Shown here piece by piece: positions 1-10,700 of a stretch of 64,000 nt of DNA. The position numbers were made by a program, and so were the translations under genes. The notes below the pieces were generated by a model that made no database searches, was not told the origin of the DNA, and worked only from the letters and a program-made list of their open reading frames with translations. Numbering within the stretch: the stretch's first letter is position 1; each line of letters opens with the position of its first letter. Origin of the DNA: Oncomelania hupensis (Eukaryota > Mollusca > Gastropoda > Littorinimorpha > Pomatiopsidae); NCBI GenBank assembly GCA_036898135.1, contig CM072512.1, positions 15,998,597 to 16,062,596 of the forward strand, written 5' to 3'.

Positions 1-261
1 AATTGTTATGAAACTATAGTAGGACTACAATCCTGAAAATAGACAGCACCGCTGAGAGTAATGTAAACAAAACAGAACCGAAATGAAAACAAAATCGAAA
101 TGTCAGGCCTGAAAAATCGAATGAAAATCATCCTAGAGTATGATTTTAAAGTTGACGCACAAGGCGTCGGTTACTGCAGTTCAGTTTGGTGGTGCGTGAC
201 TAGGCCTACTATTGTGTTATGCATGCAGTCTTTTTTGTTTCCCTTCATCTCCTAATGTATA

Positions 262-1346
262 TCAAAGACTCAACCTTCGTTTTGCGGATGACATTGATGG
301 ATTGGCTAGAGAGGATCAAGAACTTGAACAGCTGGTACAGAGGCTTGACACCACCTCCAGAGCCTATGGAATGGAAATAACAATACCAATGGCATCAACA
401 CGGACATCAAAGTCCAAGGTCAATCCCTCAACACAGTGCATAGCTTCAAATATTTAGAAGCCATTGTATCAGACAATGGGTCCCGACAGAAAGTCCTCTC
501 CAGGATCGCACAAACAACTGCTGCCCTGGCAAGGTTGAAGCCCATTTGGAAAGACAGAACCATCAGTCTACATCCTATCCTATCCTATCCTGTCCCATAA
601 CCCGAAGGTCGTAGGGGCACCACAGATGATCGCTTAACCAGCATACTCCATCTTTCTCTGTCCTCAGCAGCCCTCATGGCTTCGCTCAGTGTCAAACCAG
701 TCCATTCTCGAATGTTGTCCTCCCACCTCTTTTTCGGTCTCCCCCTTCTTCTACCTCCTTGCACTGTGCCTTGCAGAATGGTCTTTGCAAGGCCTGATGA
801 TCTGGTGACGTGGCCATACCATCGGAGTTTCCGTTTCTTCACCATTCTTCCGTTATATCAGTCTACATTCCAAGGTAAAATTGCTACGCTCCCTTATCTC
901 CATCTTCCTATACGCTTGCCAAACATGGACCCTCACAGCAGATCTACAACGAAGAATACAAAGCATGGAGATGGGGTGCTACAGGAGACTTCTTGGCATT
1001 TCTTATACCCAGCACATTACCAACGAGGAAGTCCGACAGACCATCCCACAAGCCATTGGACAACACTATGACATGTTCACAGTGGTGAAGAAACGGGAAC
1101 TCTGATGGTATGGCCACGTCACCAGATCATCAGGTCTTGCAAAGACCATCCTGCATGGCACGATGCAAGGAGGTAGAAGAAGAGGGAGACCGAAAAAGTA
1201 CTGGAAGGACAACATTCGAGAATGGACTGGTTTGACACTGAGCGAAGCCATGAGGGTTGCTGAGGACAGAGAAATATGGAGTACGCTGATTAAACGATCA
1301 TCTGTGGTGCCCCTACGACCTCCGAGTTACGGGATAGGATAGGGTA
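262..1346 (+). mobile_element. Degraded non-LTR retrotransposon (LINE) copy, RT C-terminal half, interrupted by a nested insertion
   Basis: Before the interruption the + strand encodes a reverse-transcriptase fragment with the catalytic motif C as LRFADDIDGLA, followed by a thumb-like stretch (QELEQLVQRLDTTSRAYGME). After it, the C-terminal part continues ([42 protein letters not shown]) in several frames. The copy ends in a GGGATAGGATAGGG tail near 1330-1346. A second LINE piece in opposite orientation sits at 574-856. Frameshifts and stops make it a dead copy. The same family recurs at 6475, 10127, 24356 and 28876. The LINE clade is not assigned. Confidence 0.85.
574..856 (-). mobile_element. 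Nested 5'-truncated LINE 3' end with target-site duplication
   Basis: This piece carries the last ~85 codons of the same LINE ([48 protein letters not shown]) and its (GGATA)n tail, read on the - strand. It is flanked by a perfect 12-bp direct repeat, ATCAGTCTACAT, at 562-573 and 857-868. That is the signature of target-primed reverse transcription. The reading frame is open from 845 to 585, so this insertion is fairly young compared with its host copy. Confidence 0.88.
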
Positions 1347-2866
1347 TATTGCTTTGACGTGCAGTGGCTGAATTCTCTGTCTTTTCCCATCACTTATGTT
1401 TTTTGTGTGTGGTGATTTTAACAGAATTATCTAATATAGCAGCAAACTGTCACCTTAAACTGCTTGAGTTATTTTTACTATTTTTATTATTCTTATACAG
1501 CAATTTTTGAGCTTAAGAGCTGCTCAAGAGCTACTCAAGATCCCGTTCTCTCCTGCACATTGAGCCGCTCTTTTGAGCTGGTAAAGCGCTTTATAAAAAC
1601 AATTCTGAATAATAATTGATTTGTTGATGCATTTCCTCTATGAGGAAATCGAAATGATCGGCAATGTGGACTTATTTCACCGACAATGAATATTAAAATA
1701 ATGTTACACTATATTTTAAACATAAAATGAGGAGATGTGTCGACCTGATGACCCGTCGCTACTGCTTATGCAATAACAGGACGTTAACACTCATAGTTAA
1801 TTCAATCTCATTCACTATAGTTTAGACTTACCAAAAATAATAGGCCTAATTTATTATACACGGATATGGCGTTTTACAGTGACAACTTTCAATAAAAAGT
1901 GTATCAGTTTTGATGACTGTAACTGTTTTGCTCACTGTGAATTGGTAAATAGATAAAGTTAATTGTTGCGATCGATCTGCATCAGAATAGATCGACTGAG
2001 ACAGACGAACACGGAAAGGCAATCAGGGTGAGGTTATGAAACAGGTGCCAGAGGCAATTCAGTTATTTGTTTATTGTAACACTCATTGTTTAACACTGGT
2101 AACTGTAACGTTGTCAGCCTTAAATCGATAGTCTGTTGAACCTGTAACGGGTTAATTACTAAGTGTAATAAAATTAATTTCTACAGTTTGCTGATCGATC
2201 TAGAACCATCTAGAAGCATTGCGCTTAACAAATGACGGTAAATAAATCGTCTTTATTGTTTACAAACTATGTATGCCGGGCGAACAGGATGATTGGAAAG
2301 GGTGGATGGATGGTTCGTGAGATGGATTAATGGATGGATGGAATGGATAATTAGAATGGATGGTGAATTGACAGACTTAGATACTGGAGACTGACCGAGT
2401 ATGCCTTTAAAATCTGGAATCTCTGAACGTACGAGTTTCCAAATCAGAAGGCGACTGGGCAGTTGGTTTGCTCAGCAACTTTCATGGAGCTGTCTGTCAT
2501 CTTTGTTTTTTTCTTCTTTTATTTATTTTTTTATCGTTGAATAGTGAACATGGCCTGCAAAGTAAGAGATGGTAAAGGGTACAATTATGAGTCTGCGAGA
2601 TGCAGTTGGGTGATCAACTAGGCTGCACGTCTAGGCTACCGTAAAAACTGTAAAACTGCTTCTGCTACTTGATACAGGTGGGCAACCCAGTGATCCAGTG
2701 GCTAGGGTTGAGTGGTTTGTTTGCCCAGATCAATAATCTATCGCCCGTAAAATATCACTCTGCAAAATGCTTTGCACCCAAAGGCAGGAAACTGTACTCC
2801 TATGAACAATTATTTGCAATTATGCAAAACAGTAGCAGCACCGCATGAAGACTCATTGAAAACAGC

Positions 2867-2868
<2 letters not shown>
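1347..2868. other. Gene-free interval with a SINE tail remnant
   Basis: No supported exon was found. Around 1500-1615 there is a decayed SINE-like 3' end (a GAGCTGG...AAAGCGCTTTATAAA motif followed by AATAATAAT), similar to tails near 4440, 53300 and 57260. Short GGATGGAT-type repeats occur near 2300-2370. The rest is unremarkable AT-rich sequence. Confidence 0.5.

Positions 2869-2937
<69 letters not shown>
2869..2937. repeat. (CT)n microsatellite
   Basis: About 33 nearly perfect CT dinucleotides, followed by a C-rich polypyrimidine stretch to about 3090. Confidence 0.95.
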
Positions 2938-2938
<1 letters not shown>

Positions 2939-3149
2939 GATATTCCATCCGCTCCCACCCACCTCCCATCTACTCCCTTTAATTTACCATCCCCGCCTGA
3001 TTTCCTCCCCTCTCCCTATCCCACTTTAACCATCCCCCCCCCCACCATACCCCATGTCCATCTCTATACACACACTTCTACCTACCTCCCTTTTTTCCTC
3101 TCTCCAATACATGGTAAGAAAATTTCGTGTATGTGTATGTCTTTTTCAT

Positions 3150-3218
3150 GAACAATAACAACAACAACAACAACAACAACAACAACGACGACGACGACGA
3201 CGACAACAACAACAACAA
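3150..3218. repeat. (AAC)n/(GAC)n triplet microsatellite
   Basis: A run of AAC triplets, then GAC, then AAC again. It is open on both strands as poly-Asn/poly-Asp or poly-Leu/poly-Ser, but these frames are only repeat translation and not genes. Confidence 0.95.
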
Positions 3219-3224
3219 GGAGAA

Positions 3225-3833
3225 TGTTATATCTGAGACGCGCACGATAGATCCGATCGTTTTGCTTTGCAAAGCATGCAATAACAGAGTGTATTTACCT
3301 TTCGTTTGATTTTGAGTTGTTGTTAGAAGCAGCTTTGTATAATGTTGATAATTTTCGTTGGTCGATATTATTGGAGAATGTTCTAGAATTACTTGTTTAC
3401 TATCGATTGAAGCATCTAGATAAATGTGGTAATAGCTAAGATATTCTTTTAACCTAAATAAGGTTATGTGACTTAAGACAGTGCATAGTTCCGGTGAAGA
3501 GTTTTATTTTGATTGGGTGTTATTGCGTCATGCTGGAGTGTTCGAACTTTCTCTCGATTATAGAGAGACTATATGAGTGATGCACTGTGTCTGCTTAATC
3601 TGTCCCCTATACGCAACGTGTCCGGGGACTCTTCTAATCTACATACCTGCCTGCCTGCTTAGTAGTGAAAAAGTGACTGAGAGAGATTTGTGATGATCTT
3701 TGAAGTGATTTTCGGAAAGCGATCTTGTATGCAGTTGTTGATGTTTGCTGAATAAAGTTGGAAAACGTTATACGACGACTTCTGCCTTGTTGCTGATTGA
3801 ACAGGCTGCGTGGATAAACGAATCTAAGTTACA
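3225..3833 (+). mobile_element. Solo LTR of an LTR retrotransposon, copy 1
   Basis: This ~609-bp element starts TGTTAT and ends GTTACA, i.e. TG...CA termini with a short inverted repeat. It aligns along its length with an oppositely oriented element at 47653-48207. Shared landmarks are the TGAGACKCGCGC start region, GCATGCAATAA, GGTCGATATTATT, a TATAT box-like region near 3560-3570, GCTGAATAAAGTTGGAAA (poly(A) signal of the R region) and TGCGTGGATAAACGAATCT at the end. No internal gag-pol follows. I could not see a convincing 4-6 bp target duplication. Confidence 0.8.
3602..3629 (+). repeat. GTCCCC...GGGGAC hairpin motif, copy 1
   Basis: A 28-bp sequence with perfect 6-bp inverted ends (GTCCCC and GGGGAC), here inside the LTR-like element and absent from the other LTR copy. 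Related 29-bp copies lie at 5405-5433 and 7527-7555. Confidence 0.75.
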
Positions 3834-3914
3834 ATATAATAAACTAAACAAACCGTGTAAAAGAGAACAAGAACAAGAAGAACAAGGTATGTCTCAATTG
3901 GAAGTTCGAAGGCC

Positions 3915-4061
3915 CGTGGAGGTTCACGAACCTCTTTTTCGAGGTTCTCAGATCGGGAACCTAGGTTCCTAAAACTTATTTTATTTTATTTTGGTCCAAA
4001 AGTTTAGGAATTTAGGTTCAGGACCTGAGAACCTCGAAAAAAAAGTTTGTGAACCTCCACG
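3915..4061. mobile_element. Foldback (hairpin) element
   Basis: The arms at 3915-3977 and 3999-4061 are near-perfect reverse complements of about 63 bp, starting CGTGGAGGTTCACGAAC and ending GTTTGTGAACCTCCACG. A ~20-bp AT-rich loop (TTATTTTATTTTATT) separates them. It has the structure of a small foldback or MITE-like element and has no coding capacity. Confidence 0.85.
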
Positions 4062-4337
4062 AAGCGACAGGATTCACCGCCGTATACCCTCGCACGTCAG
4101 CAGGCAAGGTCGCATCTGTCATCATGCATCCACGTTATTATACCAAAACATAAACAGAGCATACTAATTTAAGGAGAGAATTAAGTTTCCGTCATAGTGT
4201 ATCCAATCCAAACGTAATGTTCATTTATGTAGCGCATAATTTTAGAGTCCTGAGTTGCTTTGGGTGCCGAAAATCCACTTTGAGTTCCGTGACTTTATTT
4301 ACAATAAATGTAAGGTCCTAATTTATATTCACATTAG

Positions 4338-4480
4338 TTGCCTATATGCCTCAGACTGTGCGCCCAAAACGAGGCAAGTGGGCGCCCCGGGTTGCTTGAG
4401 TTAGATCCTGTATCTGACAGCGCCTTGAGCAGCTCGTTGAACGTGGAAAAAGCACTATATAAGAACGATTAAATAAAATA
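4338..4480 (+). repeat. SINE 3' remnant
   Basis: The sequence contains CAGCGCCTTGAGCAGCTCGTT and a GAAAAAGCACTATATAAGAA-type end followed by AAATAAAATAA. This resembles the 3' ends of tRNA-derived SINEs elsewhere in the window. No intact tRNA-like head is visible. Confidence 0.55.
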
Positions 4481-4737
4481 AACGTGTAAACTTCATCCAC
4501 TTTCGTGGTAGAAACTAGAATGTTACCACTTTTCATTGGAGAATAAAAAGGCATTAATTATAGTATAGACCCACACACTGCAACAAATTAATGTTGCCTC
4601 ACGAACTGCGATTGATTTAGGAAACAATAAGAGGTGCATGATCCTATTCACATAGTTCAAGTGCAAACCAGCTCTACGGCCAACGGCGCGATATGAAGCG
4701 GTAGCTACAACAGCTACAAATAGTTAACTGTTGTATA

Positions 4738-4753
4738 TATCCGTCGTCGTCAT

Positions 4754-4785
<32 letters not shown>

Positions 4786-5092
4786 GCAGCAATATCACTA
4801 ACCTTACATAGCTTAGCTGAGACTCGCCGAAATTTATACTCCGGCGAGTCTTGACATCATCATCATCATCATCACCATCATCATCATCATCGAGGTAATA
4901 CACATTGCTGCGATCGGTAGAAAGTATCGCCAAAACTCCCGCTAGCAGCCGGTGAAAGTATTCCCTCCATCCCTTCAAAGTATAATCTACTTTGGGCTCG
5001 CTGCTAGCCGCGGATGCGAACCGCAGTACTGTTTAAAAGTGATGGAAAGAGCGGAATATTGGTACAAGGGTTCGGGTAAGGGTTAGCAGCAG

Positions 5093-5127
<35 letters not shown>

Positions 5128-5215
5128 CATCGTCAGCATCGTCGTCGTTGTCGTCATCTTCGTCGTCATCATCCTGATCATTATGATCATATCATCATCT
5201 TCTTCTTCCTCCGCT
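4738..5215. repeat. Cluster of triplet microsatellites (CAT, CAG, GTC)
   Basis: Several runs of CAT/ATC and CAG occur at about 4742-4790, 4856-4892 and 5090-5128, with degenerate GTC/CTT stretches to 5215. Open frames here are artefacts of low complexity. Confidence 0.9.
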
Positions 5216-5404
5216 GCTGCTGTAAAACTTTTAAAAAAATGAAATCATGTTCACTGGAGGGATGTAGAATGTAAGAATGAAGTATGGCGCAACAGTATGG
5301 TTGCCGCGACATATATAGGCCTATTCAAGGGAACTTATTCTGTTTCCGCAAAGCACATCGTCACATACTACGTAGCAGCGACTGGCCGAGGCAAGTAGAG
5401 TAAC

Positions 5405-5433
5405 GTCCCCAGACACATAAGCATATAGGGGAC
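5405..5433 (-). repeat. GTCCCC...GGGGAC hairpin motif, copy 2
   Basis: Read on the - strand this 29-mer differs from copy 3 (7527-7555) at two positions only, and the adjacent GTTA is also shared. The ends are perfect 6-bp inverted repeats. Confidence 0.78.
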
Positions 5434-5580
5434 TTTACGCCTCTCCACCCTCTCTGGCGCTGCTTATGAACAGACTGCAGGTTTTCTTCAAGTATTACGT
5501 AATCGATTTCCCCGCCCCGAACTGAAAAAGAAGTGGAGACTGTAGGCCCTCACCCGGCGTAGGCTAATAGGTGGGCCATG

Positions 5581-6321
5581 CGACCAGCAGCAGAGGTAGT
5601 TGACAGGCGATGTATTCCACGACCAGCAGCAGAGGTAGTTGACAGGCGATGTATTCCACGACCAGCAGCAGAGGTTGTCGACAGGCGATGTATTCCACGA
5701 CCAGCAGCAGAGGTAGTTGACAGGCGATGTATTCCACGACCAGCAGCAGAGGTTGTTGACAGGCGATGTATTCCACGACCAGCAGCACAGGTAGTTGACA
5801 GGCGATGTATTCCACGACCAGCAGCAGAGGTTGTTGACAGGCGATGTATTCCACGACCAGCAGCAGAGGTTGTTGACAGGCGATGTATTCCACGACCAGC
5901 AGCAGAGGTAGTTGACAGGCGATGTATTCCACGACCAGCAGCAGAGGTAGTTGACAGGCGATGTATTCCACGACCAGCAGCAGAGGTTGTTGACAGGCGA
6001 TGTATTCCACGACCAGCAGCAGAGGTTGTTGACAGGCGATGTATTCCACGACCAGCAGCAGAGGTAGTTGACAGGCGATGTATTCCACGACCAGCAGCAG
6101 AGGTAGTTGACAGGCGATGTATTCCACGACCAGCAGCAGAGGTTGTTGACAGGCGATGTATTCCACGACCAGCAGCAGAGGTTGTTGACAGGCGATGTAT
6201 TCCACGACCAGCAGCAGAGGTAGTTGACAGGCGATGTATTCCACGACCAGCAGCAGAGGTTGTTGACAGGCGATGTATTCCACGACCAGCAGCAGAGGTT
6301 GTCGACAGGCGATGTATTCCA
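5581..6321. repeat. 39-bp minisatellite, 19 copies
   Basis: Nineteen tandem copies of a 39-bp unit (core GACCAGCAGCAGAGG, then GTWGTYGACAGGCGATG and TATTCCAC). Variants differ at one or two bases: A = GTAGTTGAC, B = GTTGTTGAC, C = GTTGTCGAC. The order is A A C A B A B B A A B B A A B B A B C; copy 6 also has CAC for GAG. Because 39 is divisible by 3 and the unit lacks stops, three frames stay open for 250 codons or more (RPAAEVVDRRCIP on +). I do not regard these as genes: there is no conserved start context, domain or exon structure. Confidence 0.97.
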
Positions 6322-6474
6322 CGGCAAGTCTTTGCTACGCAGCGTCACTGAATTTGAAACTAACCGGTTACTACCGACGAAAGTTATAGTTGGGTAAGTC
6401 ATCATGTCACAGAGTTCATTGATCATTAATAACGTGGTTTTTTTTTTAAAATTATTATTTGTCTTTTTTTTTCT

Positions 6475-7446
6475 ATCTTATCCTATCCCGTAACTCGAAA
6501 GTCGTTGGGGCACAACAGATAGACCTACTCGTTTAACCAGCGTACTCCATCTTTCTCTGTCCTCAGCAACCCTCATGGCTTCGTTCAGTGTCAAGCCAGT
6601 CTATTCTCGAATGTTGTCCTCCCACCTCTTTTTCTGTCTCCCTCTTCTACCTCCTCCTTTCACCGTGCCTTGCAGGATGGTCTTTGCAAGGCCTAATACT
6701 TTGGTGATGTGGCCATACTATCAGAGTTCCCGTTTCTTCACCAATCCATGTCATAGTGTTGTCCAATGGCTTGTGTGATGGTCTGTCGGACTTCGGCATT
6801 GGTGATGTGCTGGGTATAGGAAATGCCCAAAAGTCTTCTGTAGCACCTCATCTCCATGCTTTATATTCTTCGTTGTAGATCTGCTGTGAAGGCCCATGTT
6901 TCGCAAGGGTATAGGAAGATAGAGATGACAAGGGAGCACAGCAGCCTTACCTTGGAATGTAGACTGATGGTCCTGTCTTTCCAAATGGGTTTCATCCTTG
7001 TCAGGGCTGCAGTTGTTTGTGCAATCCTGGAGAGGACTTCCTGTCGGGAATCATTGTCTGATAAAATGGCTCCTAAATATTTGAAGCTATGCACCGTGTT
7101 GAGGGGTTGGCCTTGGATTTTGATGTCTGTATTGATGCCATTGGTGTTGTTTGTCATTATTTTGGTCTTCTCTGCACTTATTTCCATTCCAAAGGTTCTG
7201 GAGACGGTGTCAAGCCTCTGTACCAGCTGTTCCAGTTCTTGTTCTTCTCCAACCAATACATCAATGTCATCCGCAAAACGGAGGTTGAAGATTGCTCTAC
7301 TCCCTATGCTGACTGTGCCTTCGTGATCTGCAAGGGCATCTGACATGATGCGCTCCAAGAAGATGTTGAAGAGTGTTGGAGAGAGTAGGCATCCTTGACG
7401 CTCGCCGATTGTTGTGTTGAACCAGTTCCCGATGGCGCTGCAGCAC
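6475..7446 (-). mobile_element. LINE copy, RT palm to 3' end
   Basis: Read on the -, it encodes an RT fragment: [18 protein letters not shown] region with a changed start, [20 protein letters not shown], the motif [29 protein letters not shown] and FKYLGAI, then [19 protein letters not shown] sequence. The C-terminal basic stretch and a TATCCTATCC (GGATA) tail lie at 6475-6490. An intact frame of 165 codons spans 7358-6861, and the remainder is frameshifted. Its 5' end lies about 320 bp upstream of the KDELR start codon. Confidence 0.88.
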
Positions 7447-7526
7447 TAGATAACACACAGCCAATTTATACAAACATCGAGGACACGCCCACCGTGTAAT
7501 AAATACCCTCGTAGCCAATTACATTC

Positions 7527-7555
7527 GTCCCCTATACGCTTATGTGTCCGGGGAC
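7527..7555 (+). repeat. GTCCCC...GGGGAC hairpin motif, copy 3
   Basis: A 29-bp motif with perfect GTCCCC/GGGGAC ends, 211 bp upstream of the KDELR start codon. It is closely similar to the - strand copy at 5405-5433. Confidence 0.78.
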
Positions 7556-7702
7556 GTTAATCTGTAAAACTAAACTAACTAACTACAAAGAAGCTGACAT
7601 GGGCTTTATTTAGTCGTAGTATTTTGCCTGTATGTGAAAACGAAAGTGGGTGTTGCATTTAGATTATTTCCCTTTAGTTAGTCTACCAGAATGCCGTGCG
7701 CG

Positions 7703-7736
7703 CCACGTCCGCAGACGCCATTACAACGGAACGTGG
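7703..7736 (+). promoter_or_regulatory. Candidate ACGT-core (UPRE/ERSE-like) sites upstream of KDELR
   Basis: CCACGTC (7703-7709) and ACGTGG (7731-7736) lie 30-63 bp upstream of the start codon in a locally GC-rich stretch. Such cores are bound by bZIP factors of the unfolded protein response (XBP1/ATF6) in animals, and KDEL receptors are known UPR targets. No CCAAT box at canonical ERSE spacing was seen, so this is a weak motif-based inference. Confidence 0.35.
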
Positions 7737-7765
7737 AAGTGTAGCAGACGCACTAGGCAACGAAA

Positions 7766-10700
7766 ATGAATATCTTCAGGCTTGTCGGGGATATGTGCCA
7801 TCTTTTGGCAATTATTTTGCTCCTACTAAAGATGTGGAAAACTCGGTCCTGTGCCGGTAAGTTACCTGGTTGCGGCATACTTGGCTTGCAAATAAACCGA
7901 AGTTGTACTACTCGGTAACGGTAAGCCGGCTGGATTGTTGACACTCTTTAAATGCTTTAGATGATTGTTTTTGCATGAAAGATGAAGCCAATAATCGTGT
8001 GTATATGGTGTGTACTTTAATATATATTGCAGTGTGAGTATTTAAATTTGTTGCAGGAAGTGTGTTATTGAAGAGTAAATAATGAAAAGATTTTCTTGGA
8101 AAGTTTCACTGACAGTAGATACTAAGTACTGTGCTTCCTTGCAGATCTATATCACTGCAAAGCACATTCTTGCTACTGACACGTATGCGCTGCCTACGTT
8201 TCGAGCACACTTTCAGTAGCTCGCTTCTGCAACATACAATTCAAAATAAATATATTATTTTTCTTGGATTGTACATTTTCTTGCATATTAATTAGGCCTA
8301 TTATTGCCTAGTAGTTGTAAAATACTAAAATTAGTAAAAATTAGAAGTATTACACTTTACAAAACAGACTACAGTAGATCTAGATGGCAATTGAAAGTAT
8401 TGGTACAGTAACGAGTAGCCCAATATTCTTACAGTGCAAGTTTGTTTGGCACTTGGCAACATATCAAGTTGACTACTAGTACTAAACTGATTTGGTTCAC
8501 ATGTATAAAGCTCTGTTTAAGCCTTAAATAAAATACTGTATTAATTAACTACATAAAATACTGTATTAATTAACTAACTTCTAAAGTTGTTTGAATGGGT
8601 TGGTGCCAGTGTGTGTAAACTGTGTAAAGACATTGGTTTTTTGTTTTGTTTTTTTTAAATAAGGTGTATTGAGATGTTTGGCAAAGTTTGACATGAAAGT
8701 TTGATCCCGATATTTAACCATATTTCTGACATATCTGCGCATGTTGCCCGATGCTATTTTTAATCAAGTCACCCGATGTCCGCCGGCAAACACCCCAAAC
8801 ACATGCTCGTTAGGCTGCTCCCACTGCTGTATCTATAAATACCATCGTGTTGCGTATTGTCTCGTGTACGGGATTTCCTGTTCTTTCCGATGGTGTGCTA
8901 AACATACATGATGGATCGTTTTGAAAAACGAGCACTTGGAATTTTTGGAACATCAATAATCTGTGTGACAATGTTTTGAGGAACAAGAGAGGAGATTATC
9001 ATTATACCAGCAACCATTACAAACAGTGTTTTTGAGGGATTTGATGAAGGCAATCTTGTGCAAATTGATCCAAGCAAGCAAAGCGACTTGGATACAATTG
9101 ATTTCGAAGCATTGGAGAATGATTTGAGGGATAGTGATGTTGACACATTGATTTCTAGTCCATAATACTGTGCCAAAGTGTTTTTCTTTTTCTTGTTTTT
9201 CTAATGTTTGGATCGTTTTTAAGGATTTATGTGCAAAACACTCAACCAATCATGCATCCCTTAAAAGAAAAATTCATCTTGAATTTAATAAAATTTGTTT
9301 TAGTTCAAAATTTTTTTATTTAGATTTTTATTTTTAAATGTTTTTGATGTATGGGGTGATGTAGGATGCGGAGTTGCCTCTCTTTTGAGTTGCATTTTTC
9401 TCATTAGGAAATGTGAGGGAGGTAGTCTGCCTTAAAAAGGGTTACTCATGAAAATTGAATGTTGGGGTGTGTTTATTTTTATAATTAATGTAAAATTGTT
9501 TCCCCCTGTTTATTGTTCTTTTATTGAGGCATTGAATTATTGAGTTAGTGGTTAAGTTCATAACTTCAGAAAGGCTGTATGTTGTGGAATTTGCAGTTCG
9601 TTGATTCCTACTTTTGCGATTAAGAGATAATTTGAATTGAATTTAATCCCATATGAAATGTTCATGGGGGCTTGCGTGTTTTGTCGCACACCGACAGCTC
9701 TTGAAATGTTTTAGGCCTATTTCATCATAGGTGAAATCAAAATTGGAAGAGAAATAACACAGCTCTTGAAATGTTTTAGGCCTATTTCATCAGACATAGA
9801 TGATAGATGAAATCAAAATTGGAAGAGAAATAACACTAACTGCTTTTCCCCATCAATCAAGGAAATGTTTGTAATTTCTTGCCTCCCCTCCACTGTATCA
9901 TGACCATTATGATTAATAGATTATGAACCAGATCCATGTTATCTTGCTTGTTTTAAAGAGGTTATTATGCCAGGAAGTAAAATCGTTGAAGTCAGTGTTT
10001 CTGTGCAGTATTTTACCAGTTCATATGACTGCAGAAATAGATAATTGAATCAGTGAATGCATGCATGAATGATTGTGTTTGTTTTCATTCTTATGTGTGT
10101 CTTTTTTCATTTTGTCTTCTTTTTCGATCCTATCCTATCCCGTAACTCGAAGGTCGTAGAGGCACCACAGATGATCGTTTAATTAGTGTACTCCCATCTT
10201 TCCTCTGTCCTCAGCAACCCTCATAGCTTCACTCAGTGTCAAGCCAGTCCATATTTGAATGTTGTCCTCCCACCTCTTTTTTGTCTCTCTCTTCTTCTGC
10301 CTCCTTGCACCATGCCTTGCAGGATGGTCTTTGCAAGGCCTGATACTCTGGTGATGTGGCCATACCATCAGAGTTTCCGTTTCTTCACCACTGTGAGCAT
10401 GTCATACTCATAGTGTTGTCAATGACTTTAGTGATGGTCTGTCGAATTTCGTTGTTGGTGATGTGCTGTGTATAGGAAATGCCCAGGAGTCTTCTGTAGC
10501 ACCTCATCTCCATGCTTTGTATTCTTCGTTGTAGATCTGCTGTGAGAGTCCATGTTTTGCAAGCGTATATGAAAATGGAGCCTTACCTTGGAATGTAGAC
10601 TGATGGTCCTGTCTTTCCAAATGGGCTTCAACCTTGTCAGGACAGCGTTTGTGCGATCCTGGAGAGCACTTCCTGTTGGGACGCATGGTCTGATACAATG

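Noticed and set aside
5581..6321. CRISPR-like array
   Set aside because: Repeats are directly adjacent with no unique spacers, and the genome is eukaryotic; it is a minisatellite.
5488..6426. Three overlapping 250-310 codon frames
   Set aside because: They are produced by the stop-free 39-bp tandem repeat, whose length is a multiple of three. There is no non-repetitive domain, splice structure or family match.
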